A stretch of DNA of 64,000 bases from Hetaerina americana (GCA_022747635.1 JAKTNV010000009.1:632501-696500), one strand, 5' to 3'; positions 1 to 8,587 are shown, counted from the first letter of the stretch. Notes: a model not told the origin generated them from the letters alone. A program made the numbers and translations.

Positions 1-352
1 CGCCCTAGAACAGTTAGAAATTTTAAATAGTGTTTGTTTAAATGAAATTATTGTTAACGAATTTCTGTATGCCTCCCACTCTCCCCTCCTTAAAGTCCCA
101 ATCCTCACGGTGGCCGATGACACCCCCCCCCTCCCCTTCATCTAACCCTCTCTAATCCCCTGACTCACGAGAGCTCTACAATGTAGACTTCTCCCTCCCG
201 CTCCACATTCCTTCAACATCGCGGAGGTGACGCCAAACTGCCCTTTCCTCCGGCACGAAACCCATCCTGACTTTACCCCTCCCAAACCTTCCTGATTATC
301 TCCACCCCACCCCCGCCCTGGCTGTATATATAAGAAGGGCTGCAAATGTAGA
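1..352. other. No gene seen; pyrimidine-rich flank
   Basis: The stretch from about 65 to 300 is C/T-rich on the + strand. It contains only a short minus-strand open frame of low complexity, with no recognisable domain. I see no gene here. It ends at the hammerhead motif that begins the repeat block upstream of LINE-A. Confidence 0.5.
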
Positions 353-400
353 GAGCTCACCTGATGATGAAGTTTTACTTCGAAACCCGGGTCGTGTGAA
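353..400 (+). ncRNA. Hammerhead ribozyme motif (Penelope-type)
   Basis: All conserved core segments of a type I hammerhead are present in order. CTGATGA is at 361-367, a 5-bp stem II (GAAGT/ACTTC, loop TTT) at 369-381, GAAA at 382-385, a palindromic CCCGGG at 386-391, and TC at 392-393. Predicted cleavage is after C393. Helix I can start with CAC (358-360) pairing with GTG (394-396). One extra base (T368) sits between CTGATGA and stem II, as in the other two motifs in this window. Very short helix III hammerheads are known from Penelope-like elements, where they are thought to act as dimers. Activity is inferred, not shown. Confidence 0.7.
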
Positions 401-496
401 TAAATCGTTTTCGTGTGGAACTACAAAGTTAGTCCTTTCATTTATTTATAATGAATCGGTTCCATAAAGTTACGCCAGAAAACATTAAATATATTG
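394..496 (+). repeat. Penelope-like terminal repeat fragment
   Basis: The sequence after the ribozyme contains GTGTGGAACTACAAAGTT (413-430) and a block around 445-490. Recognisable relatives occur at 15463-15535, 25601-25670 and 34207-34220, none of which lies next to a LINE. It is therefore an independent repeat, most likely the end of a Penelope-like element, fused upstream of LINE-A. The ATG used by the LINE-A open frame (451) lies inside it. Confidence 0.5.
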
Positions 497-1983
497 AGTT
501 TAACTATGACACTGAAGGAATTATGATGGCCCCACACTACTTAGGTAGATCAGACCACAAAGATAAACTAAGGGAGATAGATTCCGGGACAGATAGATAC
601 AAATACAATTCTTTTGTCTCTGTTCACCACGAATCGTCTCAAAACAGTTTTGTTAGCGTACATAAAACCGAAAAACAAGAAGTTATTAGCCATATTAAAA
701 TTATAACATTAAATTGCCGTAGCATTAGAAACAAAATATCGGATATTGAACATATTTTTGTCAGTACAAACGCAGACATAGTAGTTGGAACAGAAAGTTG
801 GCTCACGGGAGATATAGCAAACAATGAGTTTTTTCCAAACGGCTTCACAATTTACAGAAGGGACAGACCAAATAGGTTGGGTGGGGGAGTATTCATTGCA
901 GTAAAGTCACATCTTAGTAGCCAACGATATGAATGCGACGTAGATGACATAGAAAGCGTTTGGTGCAACATTAAGGACTACAACGGCAGAAGCCTATACG
1001 TGTGTTCATTTTATAGACCCCCAGATTCTAACACAGATGTCCTACACAAGCTCGACGAACAAATATCCACTATCAGCAGCAGACAAAGCAACAGTATTAC
1101 TATAATCGCTGGTGACACAAATCTACCGTCAATTGACTGGGAAAACTACTGCGTGGGAAAATCTGCCAAAAACAGAGATTCATGCCAAGAACTCCTTCAT
1201 ATATTCACAAAACACTCCTTAGAACAAATAGTTAAATCACCAACACGGGGCCAAAGCATACTAGACATCTTTGCGACTTCTATGCCCGAAATCATTACTA
1301 ACATTGAAATAATAGACGGAATCAGTGACCATAAGGCTATTCTTGTGGAGTTAAAAACTAAGTTCGTCAAAATAAACAAAGAAAAGCGTAAAATATACCT
1401 ATACAACAAGGCAAATTTTAACGGACTAAGAGAATATTTAAAGATAAAATTACCGGAATACAAGACAAAAACACTGACAACAAATACAGAGAACACTTGG
1501 AATTATTTCTTAAATATTTTACGCGAAGGAATAAAGACGTACATCCCGTCCAAACTCAAATGCGACAGTAAGGAACCTAGATGGTACAACGGGGAAGTCA
1601 GATCGGCATTAAGAAGGCAAAGAAAGCTACATTCAAATTTTAAAAAGAGTTTAAAAAGTGACGATATAAGTTTTGTGAATACAACCAAACAGCTACTAAA
1701 AGAATGTCGTAGTAAGACGAAAAGTATTATGCGCACAGCACTACACTCTTTTAAATCTAAAATGCTAAGCGAATATCTTGAGGAAAATCCAAAGTCATTC
1801 TGGTCCTATGTTAGGGAAATACAGGGTAAACGTCCCACTGTTCACTCTTTGAAGACGGAAAATGGAGAAATCATTACAGATAGCGTGAAAATTGCAAATA
1901 TTTTAAACCATTTTTTCCAGAGCGTCTACAACAAAAACACAATGCACCAAACGATCCTCCACACCCACCCGGGGAACACATGA
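451..1983 (+). CDS. LINE-A endonuclease half of a split EN-RT polyprotein
   Basis: 510 codons. Residues about 83-300 form an exonuclease-endonuclease-phosphatase domain, which nicks target DNA for target-primed reverse transcription. Its catalytic landmarks are intact: TLNCRS (N88), GTESWL (E115), SFYRPPDS (186-193), GDTN (221-224) and ISDH (291-294). The remainder is the linker leading to RT. Residues about 17-52 repeat the C-terminus of the RT protein, and NSFVSVH occurs twice (53-59, 65-71), so the N-terminus is chimeric. The stop at 1981-1983 is caused by a frameshift: LINE-B has CACAAACGCACC where this copy has CACAATGCACC (around 1939), one base shorter, and LINE-B reads straight into the RT. 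In an intact copy this would be one protein with the next CDS. Confidence 0.85.
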   Translation: MNRFHKVTPENIKYIEFNYDTEGIMMAPHYLGRSDHKDKLREIDSGTDRYKYNSFVSVHHESSQNSFVSVHKTEKQEVISHIKIITLNCRSIRNKISDIEHIFVSTNADIVVGTESWLTGDIANNEFFPNGFTIYRRDRPNRLGGGVFIAVKSHLSSQRYECDVDDIESVWCNIKDYNGRSLYVCSFYRPPDSNTDVLHKLDEQISTISSRQSNSITIIAGDTNLPSIDWENYCVGKSAKNRDSCQELLHIFTKHSLEQIVKSPTRGQSILDIFATSMPEIITNIEIIDGISDHKAILVELKTKFVKINKEKRKIYLYNKANFNGLREYLKIKLPEYKTKTLTTNTENTWNYFLNILREGIKTYIPSKLKCDSKEPRWYNGEVRSALRRQRKLHSNFKKSLKSDDISFVNTTKQLLKECRSKTKSIMRTALHSFKSKMLSEYLEENPKSFWSYVREIQGKRPTVHSLKTENGEIITDSVKIANILNHFFQSVYNKNTMHQTILHTHPGNT

Positions 1984-3452
1984 GCGATCTAACACTGACC
2001 AAGCAGGGAATAGTACATCTGCTCCGTAGTATCAAAGCACACAAGGCACCTGGTCCGGAAGAAATACCTGCTAGAATATTAAAGGAATTAGCTGACGACA
2101 TTGCCCCATTTTTACATATTGTTTTTCTAAAATCGATAGAAGAAGGCTCAGTGCCTCGCGACTGGAAGCTAGCCCATATAACTCCCATCTATAAAGGCGG
2201 CGATAGGGATAAACCAACCAATTACCGACCCATTTCTTTAACATCGATCTCTTGTAAAATATTGGAACACGTTATTGTCACTAACATTATGAAATTTCTT
2301 GATAGTAGGAAAATACTAATCCACAACCAGCACGGATTTAGGAAAAGCAGATCTTGCGAAACACAACTTGGTCTCTTCATTCACGATATACTTAGATCGG
2401 GAGAAAACAACACCCAAGTCGATGCAGTATTCCTGGATTTCAAAAAAGCCTTCGACAAAGTCCCACACAATAAATTGTTACACAAACTTAAATACTATGG
2501 GATCAATGAGAAAATAATTAATTGGATTAGGGACTTCTTGTCAAACCGCAAACAAATAGGAGTCATAGATGGGTTGTGCTCAACGGAGAGAGATGTTACT
2601 TCGGGCGTCCCCCAGGGAAGTGTAATAGGGCCTCTTCTGTTCTTAATATACATAAATGACTTAAGCACACACGTTAGTAGCAATCTAAGGTTATTTGCTG
2701 ACGACACGGTGATATACAGGGAAATAAGGAGCCAACTAGATCGCGAGCTACTCTCTAGAGACTTAGACAATATCTCGGGATGGTGCAATAAATGGGGATT
2801 AACACTTAATATAGATAAATGTGCAGTTTTGAAATTTTGGAATAAAGGAAGCGAGGAACAGGATATAAACTACAAAATAGAGGGTTCAGTATTGACTACG
2901 GCAAATCAAGTTAAATATTTGGGGGTTGTTCTAACACCACGCCTTTCATGGGGAGCACATATCAGGACAATATGCGGATCAGCTTTAAAGAAACTTGGCT
3001 TCATAAAACGGGTGGTGGGGAAATGTAATGAAAAAGTTAAAGAGAGGTGTTATTTTGCTCTAGTTAGACCTCATTTGGAATATGCCGCAAGTATTTGGGA
3101 TCCGTGGGAGAAAATTTGGCAAAAAGAATTAGATAAAGTCCAGAGAAAATCCGCTAGATTTGTTAAAAATTGTTATGATAAAAACACAAGTGTGACAGGT
3201 CTCTTAGGGGATTTAGGCTGGGAACCACTTGAAGTGCGGAGAGAACAAGCGAGGCTTAGACTTTTAGAAAGGTTCAGAACAAACGAGTTTAAATATGACA
3301 CTGAAGGAATTATAATGGCCCCACACTACTTAGGTAGATCAGACCACAAAGATAAACTAAGGGAGATAGATTCCAAGACAGATAGGTACAAATACTCATT
3401 CTTTCCCCGAACAATCAGTAATCATAATTGCAAGAAACCGAAGTCACTTTAG
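1980..3452 (+). CDS. LINE-A reverse transcriptase half
   Basis: 490 codons of RT with all main motifs: NYRPISLTS (81-89), FLDFKKAFD (151-159, motif A), GVPQGSVIGPLLFLIYIND (209-227, motif B), LFADD (238-242, catalytic motif C) and VKYLGVVL further on. The C-terminal domain ends with DRYKYSFFPRTI. It copies element RNA at a nicked target. The ATG at 1980 overlaps the upstream stop as ATGA, but it is an internal methionine of the original fused protein, because LINE-B reads continuously through this point. RT residues and length look functional. The copy as a whole is not, unless the frameshift is bypassed. Confidence 0.88.
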   Translation: MSDLTLTKQGIVHLLRSIKAHKAPGPEEIPARILKELADDIAPFLHIVFLKSIEEGSVPRDWKLAHITPIYKGGDRDKPTNYRPISLTSISCKILEHVIVTNIMKFLDSRKILIHNQHGFRKSRSCETQLGLFIHDILRSGENNTQVDAVFLDFKKAFDKVPHNKLLHKLKYYGINEKIINWIRDFLSNRKQIGVIDGLCSTERDVTSGVPQGSVIGPLLFLIYINDLSTHVSSNLRLFADDTVIYREIRSQLDRELLSRDLDNISGWCNKWGLTLNIDKCAVLKFWNKGSEEQDINYKIEGSVLTTANQVKYLGVVLTPRLSWGAHIRTICGSALKKLGFIKRVVGKCNEKVKERCYFALVRPHLEYAASIWDPWEKIWQKELDKVQRKSARFVKNCYDKNTSVTGLLGDLGWEPLEVRREQARLRLLERFRTNEFKYDTEGIIMAPHYLGRSDHKDKLREIDSKTDRYKYSFFPRTISNHNCKKPKSL

Positions 3453-3690
3453 AAATATTAAAAACTTTGAATTTACAAGTCGGCACAAAATTAAACACTA
3501 TAGAGATGTTAGGTATACTTTCAGGTGCATGTGTATGTTAGTTGGTAGTTTGAGTGTTTGCATGTGTGTGGGGTGTAAGTGTTCATGCATGAATGTATGC
3601 CATGTTTTTTTTTTTTTATTTTTTTTTTATATATGATTTTGTCGTTATTGCATGCGATTTTTTTTTTATTATTTTTCTTTTCTAAATTAT

Positions 3691-3763
3691 GGGTGGTGTC
3701 CTAGCACCCCCCGCCACACGCCCTTGCGGCGGCTTGCGGGGTATTGAGTAGATGTAGATGTAG
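3691..3763 (+). repeat. LINE 3' terminal stem-loop and (GATGTA)n end, copy T1
   Basis: The GC-rich end reads CCCCCCGCCACACGCCC, then TTGCGGCGGCTTGCGGGG, then TATT and GATGTA repeats. CCCCGC and GCGGGG can pair around an inner GCC/GGC stem, giving a hairpin just before the hexamer tract. Copies T2-T9 occur at 4048, 7626, 9029, 12347, 16936, 16995, 52561 and 63667. In LINEs of this kind the 3' RNA structure is what RT recognises. That role is inferred here. Confidence 0.85.
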
Positions 3764-4118
3764 AAATACTCATTCTTTCCCCGAACAATCAGAAATCATA
3801 ATAGTAAGAAACCGAAGTCACTTTTGAAATATTGAAAACATTGAATTTACAAGTCGGAGCAAAGTTAAACACTGCAAAGCTGTTAGATATACTTTCAGGT
3901 GCATGTGTATGTATGATGTAGATTGAGTGTTTGCATGTGTGTGGGGTGTAAGTGTTCATGCATTAATGTATGCCATGTTTTTTTTGTGGATATATGATTT
4001 TGTGGTTATTGGATGCGGTTTTTTTTTCTTTTTCTTTTCTAAATTACGGGTGGTGTCCTAACACCCCCCGCCACACGCCCTTCCGGCGGCTTGCGGGGTA
4101 TTAAGTAGATGTAGATGA
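3764..4118 (+). mobile_element. 5'-truncated LINE-A-family 3' end, tandem to LINE-A
   Basis: Directly after the hexamer tail of LINE-A, the sequence restarts at AAATACTCATTCTTTCCCCG and repeats bases about 3391-3763 with point and indel differences. It ends in its own stem-loop and GATGTA tail (T2, 4048-4118). It carries only the last codons and the 3' UTR. Insertion of a truncated copy into, or template jumping from, the hexamer tail explains the head-to-tail arrangement. Confidence 0.88.
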
Positions 4119-5460
4119 ACAAAATGACCATTTAAATCTGTCTATCTTGCTGTCCATCTCTCTAATCTTATATTCGTGTTCCCTCCGCCCGTAATACGTT
4201 GGGGTTCGTACTATGTTCTTGATGTCCAACTAAATGGGGGGGTGTTACTCTTTTCCCAAAAATATATTACTACGCATTTTTTCAAATTTAATTCCAATGT
4301 CATGTATCACACCAAGTCTGGATTGCATTTAGGCCGTTAGCTAACGTGACTCGGTCATCGCGACTTCGAATTTCCCCATAAATCACCGCATCGTCGGCAA
4401 AAAGACGGAGCCTGCTATTAACCACGGCGCTGAGGTCATTTATGCAAATAAGAAACAAGAGGGGGCCTATGACACTTCCCTGTGGTACACCCGACGTGAC
4501 CTTAACAGCATCGGATGATACACCGTCCAGCACGACTGTTTGAACCCGATTTTTTTAAAATAGTCTAATCCAGCATATAACACTCCCGTGCATTCCATAA
4601 CTTTCCAACTTAGCGAGTAACTTGCAATGAGGGACTTTAGCAAAAGCTTTTTTAAAATCTAGAAATATCGCATCAACTGGAATATTACTTTCACCGGAAT
4701 GCATTATATCATGAACAAAGAGTGTGAGTTGAGTTTCGCAGGATCTACCTTTACGGAACCCGTGTTGGTTATTAATCAATAAATCTTGGCTATCGAGGTA
4801 CCTCATTATGGTACTAACAATGATGTGCTCAAGAATCTTACAGGAGATGGAGGTGGGCGATATTGGTCTATAATTACTGGGGTCCTCCCGGTCTCCATTT
4901 TTAAATATGGGGGTCACAGAAGCTACCTTCCAGCCACTTGGCACGCTTTCTTCTGCTAATGATTTCGTAAATATTATATTAAGATAAGGGGCAATTTCAG
5001 ACGACAGTTCTTTATACTCGCGAGCCGGTATCTCATCAGGTCCCGGAGATTTATTGGGGTCGATGTTTTTAAGGAGTAGCTCTATTCCGCGGGTGGAAAA
5101 GTCGATTGCATGCATTGGCTGTAGAAATGTTTTCGGAAGGTTCTCTGGTATATTCTGGGGGCATTTGTAGAAAACACTGTGGAAGAATGAGTTTAATTTG
5201 TTGGCTTTATCTAAACTACTTGTTACTTTATCCCCTTTTTCGTTGTTCAATGGGTTTACGGTGGACTTTTTTCCCTGCACTTCCCTGATGTAGGACCAAA
5301 ACATCTTTGGGTTATCGTCTAAATGTTCAGCTAATTTTTTCCTTTTGAATTCCGCTAGCGCCTTCCGGAAGGCCTTCTTGGCAGTGGACCTAGATGCTTT
5401 GTAATTCTGTATGTTTTCGTTTATTTTATCAGGGGAGGAATCTTTCACTGCTTTTTTCAT
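4119..5460 (-). pseudogene. LINE-E reverse transcriptase, broken
   Basis: A minus-strand RT related to LINE-A but clearly diverged. Reading down the minus strand it shows the pre-RT linker (FWSYIREVQGK), NYRPISPTS, AIFLDFKKAFAKVPH (motif A), VTSGVPQGSVIGPLLFLICIND (motif B) and LRLFADDAVIY (motif C). A frame break lies near 4555. Past about 4290 the protein jumps from the thumb region to a C-terminus resembling the LINE-A end (REHEY...DRFKWSF), so an internal piece is deleted. Its 3' UTR is missing: base 4118 is the hexamer tail of the neighbouring plus-strand LINE. Motif A has alanine (AFAKV) where LINE-A has aspartate (AFDKV). Confidence 0.85.
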
Positions 5461-6072
5461 TCTGGCATGGCACGCCCTTTGCCGTCTTAGTGATTTCCGA
5501 ACTTCAGAGTTGTACCAACGGGGTTCCTTATTCTCTCTTATATATTAATAGGTATGAATCTCTGTATTGCTGAACGTGTTATCGCAAGAAAATTATTCCA
5601 GGTATCCTCGACACTCCTAGTTTTGCTTAATTCGTCAAATCTATGAAAGGAGCAGTTTAACTCACGTTTTAGGCCATCATGGTCAGCTTTATTGAATAAA
5701 TAAATTTTTCTCTTATGTTTGTTAACTTTTTCTACGCTTTGGGAAAATTTAGCGTTTACAGCCCTGTGATCACTGATTCCATCAATAACTCCTACATTTA
5801 AGACCCCTTAGGGTATATTAGTAACTAATAGATCAAGGATGTTGTTTCCCCTTGTTGGTGAAGTGACTTATTGATGTAGGGAATTTGAGGTGAACGGACT
5901 CGCATAAATCCTTGTCTTTGCCTCCATTTATGAAGCTGTACGAATCCCAAACTACCGTGGGAACATTAAAATCGCCACCGATTATTAATCTATGATCATT
6001 GTTGTGGGATGTAAAGCTTTTTATCTGCCTTTCTAGATCTAGTATTGAGTTAACGCCAGCATGGGGTGGTCT
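5461..6072 (-). pseudogene. LINE-E endonuclease C-terminal part and linker
   Basis: This continues upstream of the RT on the minus strand. It contains DGISDHRAV (the SDH catalytic motif of the endonuclease) and, from 6065 downwards, RPPHAGVN followed by RLIIGGDFNVPTVVWDS (GDFN motif). Several frameshifts and stops separate these pieces. The domain is interrupted at 6073 by a mariner insertion, and the rest of the endonuclease resumes beyond 7012. Confidence 0.82.
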
Positions 6073-6073
6073 A

Positions 6074-7010
6074 CAGGGTCGCACCCAAAAGTGGTAGGAC
6101 TTATTTTTTCTGGTGCGAACGGAGCGGTGGAGGGGGGTCTGCTTGGCAGGGTAAGGTGGAAGGGGCTCTTAGCAACAGACCGATACAACCTCAGTCGCCT
6201 GCGGGCTGTCGTTGAGTGAGGACACCGTTTTTAGTGAAGCAGGTTTTTTGACCGCGTCGAAAAACAAAATGAATCTGAATTTAGAGCAACGTTATTCCGT
6301 GAAGTTTTGTGCGAAACTCGGGAAGACAGCAATTTAGACCCTCGATATGATGAGGCAGGCTTATGGGGACACTGCCTTAAGCCGTTCCACAGTGTTTGAG
6401 TGGCACAAGTTGTTTAAAGAGGGTAGGGAGCTCGTTGAAGACGACCATCGATCCGGACGGCCGTCGACGGCAAGAACCGACACGAATGTGGACAGAGTGA
6501 GGACACTGCTGAACACAGACCGACGCTTAACCAGTGAAGAAATTGCAGACCAGTTGGGTCTGTCTACATCCAAAGTCCAATGCATTATTTCACAGGATTT
6601 GGCCATGCGCAAGGTGTGCGCCAAGATGGTGCCGAAAATGACAACGTGCCGTGCCATGGCGCGCTCGTCGTCAGACAGCTCCTGGCTAAATACAGCGTTG
6701 CCACGTTGCCGCACCCGCCCTATTTTCCCGATCTGGCACCACCGCACTTCTTCTTCTTCCCCCTGATGAAAAGACAGCTCAAGGGACAATGTTTTGACTC
6801 AATAAAGGCCGTTCAAGAGGCTTCCACGAGGGTCATCAACGGCATCCCCAGAGAAAATTTCCAGCGGGCGTATGGGGAATGGGACCAACGTTATACTAAG
6901 TGTGTAGCAGCTCAAGGAGCATACCTTCAAGATTATTAAGTCGATGTAAGTATATCGTCAATAAAATTCTTGTAAAAAAATCATTCATACCACTTTTGGG
7001 TGCCATCCTG
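6074..7010 (+). mobile_element. Internally deleted mariner element nested in LINE-E
   Basis: Terminal inverted repeats of about 27 bp begin CAGGGTCGCACCCAAAAGTG at 6074 and end CACTTTTGGGTGCCATCCTG at 7010, with one central mismatch pair and minor end differences. TA dinucleotides flank both ends (6072-6073 and 7011-7012), the normal mariner target duplication. The element is 937 bp, against about 1.3 kb for intact mariners. Flanking sequence on both sides is one LINE endonuclease gene, so the mariner is younger than LINE-E. Confidence 0.93.
6269..6939 (+). pseudogene. Mariner transposase, deleted and frameshifted
   Basis: The reading frame starts at ATG 6269 (MNLNLEQRYSVKF) and hits an in-frame TAG at 6335. 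It then continues with the helix-turn-helix region (STVFEWHKLFKEGRE, then RSGRPSTARTD) up to about 6635. The central catalytic region, including the first aspartate, is deleted. The C-terminal part resumes in another frame with DNVPCH (second catalytic position) and YFPDLAPPHFFFFP, and ends at 6939. In active mariners the last motif has D where this copy has H (DLAPPH), so the third catalytic residue is lost too. The copy could at most be mobilised in trans. Confidence 0.9.
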
Positions 7011-7012
7011 TA

Positions 7013-7590
7013 TAATACGCACAGACATATTCTTTTCGCACTGGGTATTTTTACTGAGCACCAGGCACTTTCTATACAGTTATCAGGAAATAACTCAGAT
7101 CTACTGATGGTAGAGTTTCTAACCGCGATAAACACTCCTCCTCCGGCTCTATTCCGTCTGTCCTTCCTATAAACTGTGAAGGACTTGGGAAATATTTCGC
7201 TGTCTGCGGTATCATCTGTTATCCAACTTTCAGTTCCTATAGTGATATCTGACTCTGTGCTATGAATGAGGTGGTGAAATTCCGGTATCTTATTTTGTAA
7301 ACTTCGGCAGTTAACTACTACTACGGAAATTATTTCTTCGTCTAGAACCTTCTTTGTGTTCGTTGCGGTCTGCTTTCTGGTGATGCTATTTATAAGTCTT
7401 TTGGGTGTCTTAATACACGATCGGTCCATATTCTGATTAGTGATTCTTTCTTTTGTCTCATTAGCACTGAACGTACTTCGAGAAATTTCTTTAGGCAACC
7501 TAGTATTGTGAGACCCACTAATTGACCTACACTTTATAATATCGTTATCAGGGAAATTTATCCTTAAATTTAAATTTACTTCTACGAAGC
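7013..7590 (-). pseudogene. LINE-E endonuclease N-terminal part
   Basis: The minus-strand frame carries VVVVNCRSLQNKIPEF, IGTESWITDDTADSEIFPKS and GGGVFIAVRN, the N-terminal half of the same endonuclease whose remainder lies at 5461-6072. Catalytic N and E positions are present. Reading into 7012 it reaches ICLCVLY and then enters the mariner terminal repeat. Removing the mariner and one TA leaves the two halves slightly out of frame, so another small indel is present. Confidence 0.85.
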
Positions 7591-7626
7591 CTATTCGTGT
7601 GGTCATTTTATAGACCCCCAGATTCA
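7587..7626 (+). repeat. 40-bp sliver of LINE-A endonuclease, + strand
   Basis: The plus-strand sequence here, containing TTTTATAGACCCCCAGATTC, matches LINE-A around 990-1028, the codons for SFYRPPDS. It sits between the upstream end of LINE-E (minus) and a minus-strand LINE tail. It is far too short to be an element end and probably marks a rearrangement junction. Confidence 0.65.
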
Positions 7627-8240
7627 TCTACATCTACATCTACATCTACATAATACCCCGCAAGCCGCCGCAAGGGCGTGTGGCGGGGGGTGTTAGGTCA
7701 CCAACCGTAAAAAAGAAAAATACCACATGCAAAAAAAAACAACACGGAAAATTACACCCACAGCAGCGCACACACTCATGCAAAAATCCCTTCATCCAAT
7801 ACTCATGCAAACACATAAACCGCAGAACAACTAAAAAACTGCACCCCATGATGCAGCACGAAAGACATCCTACAACACGGAAGCCAGGACACAACAAGCA
7901 AGAAATTGAAACATCACTACCACATGAAAATGCACCACGAAACACTCTACCCCCAAAGAGTCTCTAAATGGCAGGGAATCGGACCCAGCGTTGCAGGTAG
8001 CAGGAATTTCCCCCCGCGGAGAGGGACGAGGGATTGAAAGGGAAACTTAAAAACATATGAACAGAACATGAATAAAGTCATTCGGAAAGAATGGGTTATT
8101 ATAGCAAAACACATCAGGTTAGTGGAAGAGCATGCATTTAAATACAACTAATTATTTTTTAGACGCTGAGGGTGGCAAGTGGAATTTTTTCTATCTATAA
8201 CCCTGCAGTTGCTATCCCGTATTGTCCGTGGGAAGAAGGA
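7626..8240 (-). mobile_element. LINE 3' end (LINE-F type), - strand, includes tail T3
   Basis: On the minus strand this is a LINE C-terminus and 3' UTR ending in the shared stem-loop and (TGTAGA)n tract at 7626-7700. It is the reverse complement of 8490-9102 with scattered mismatches. It stops matching at about 8240, where a plus-strand copy of the same family starts. No intact gene is present. Confidence 0.85.
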
Positions 8241-8587
8241 AGATTTTTTGTAAAAAATTCCTACGATAAAACGCAAAGCGTCACCGAAATGCTCATGGAT
8301 TTGGGGTGGGAATCATTGGCTGAGAGACGATTCAATGCAAGATTGAAATTATTAAATAAATTTAGATCCGCATGTTTCAGCACCGAGGTCTCGCAAATTA
8401 TTCGAACTCCTACATACTATACATTAGCCGCTTGGATCATGCATATAAAATTCGGGAAATAGATGCCAGAACTAGCCGACTCAAGGACTCCTTCTTCCCA
8501 CGGACAATACGGGATAGCAACTGCAGGGTTATACGAGTAGATAGCAAAAATTCCACTTGCGACCCTCAGCGTCTAAAAAATAATTAG
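8241..8587 (+). pseudogene. LINE-F reverse transcriptase C-terminus
   Basis: The plus-strand frame reads FVKNSYDKTQSVTEMLMDLG and WESLAERRFNARLKLLNKF, then shifts frame near 8430 to KIREIDARTSRLKDSFFPRT and ends at 8587. These match the C-terminal part of LINE-A (SARFVKNCYDKNTSV, LREIDSKTDRYKYSFFPRTI). The family is therefore related to LINE-A but distinct. Everything upstream of the C-terminus is missing. Confidence 0.85.

Larger units (their letters stand above)
497..3763 (+). mobile_element. LINE-A, nearly complete non-LTR retrotransposon (CR1/Jockey type)
   Basis: This element has an apurinic-type endonuclease followed by RT, a 3' UTR of about 310 bp, a GC-rich 3' stem-loop (about 3705-3750) and a terminal (GATGTA)n tract ending at 3763. 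LINE-B (52561-55664, minus) is a close sibling, so the family was recently active. Two things are odd at the front. Bases about 497-606 duplicate the end of the RT gene (about 3288-3395), and the sequence before that is a Penelope-like tail. The true 5' end of the family is therefore uncertain. No separate gag-like ORF1 is visible. Clade placement within CR1/L2/Jockey is from motif style only. Confidence 0.88.

Noticed and set aside
142..360. Minus-strand 72-codon open frame
   Set aside because: Low-complexity glycine-rich translation of a pyrimidine-rich stretch, running into the ribozyme repeat.
1980..1983. ATGA overlap as a termination-reinitiation signal between two LINE ORFs
   Set aside because: LINE-B reads through the same place in a single frame. 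The overlap follows from a one-base deletion in LINE-A.
6361..6789. Minus-strand 142-codon frame across the mariner
   Set aside because: Shadow of the transposase on the opposite strand, with no independent motif.
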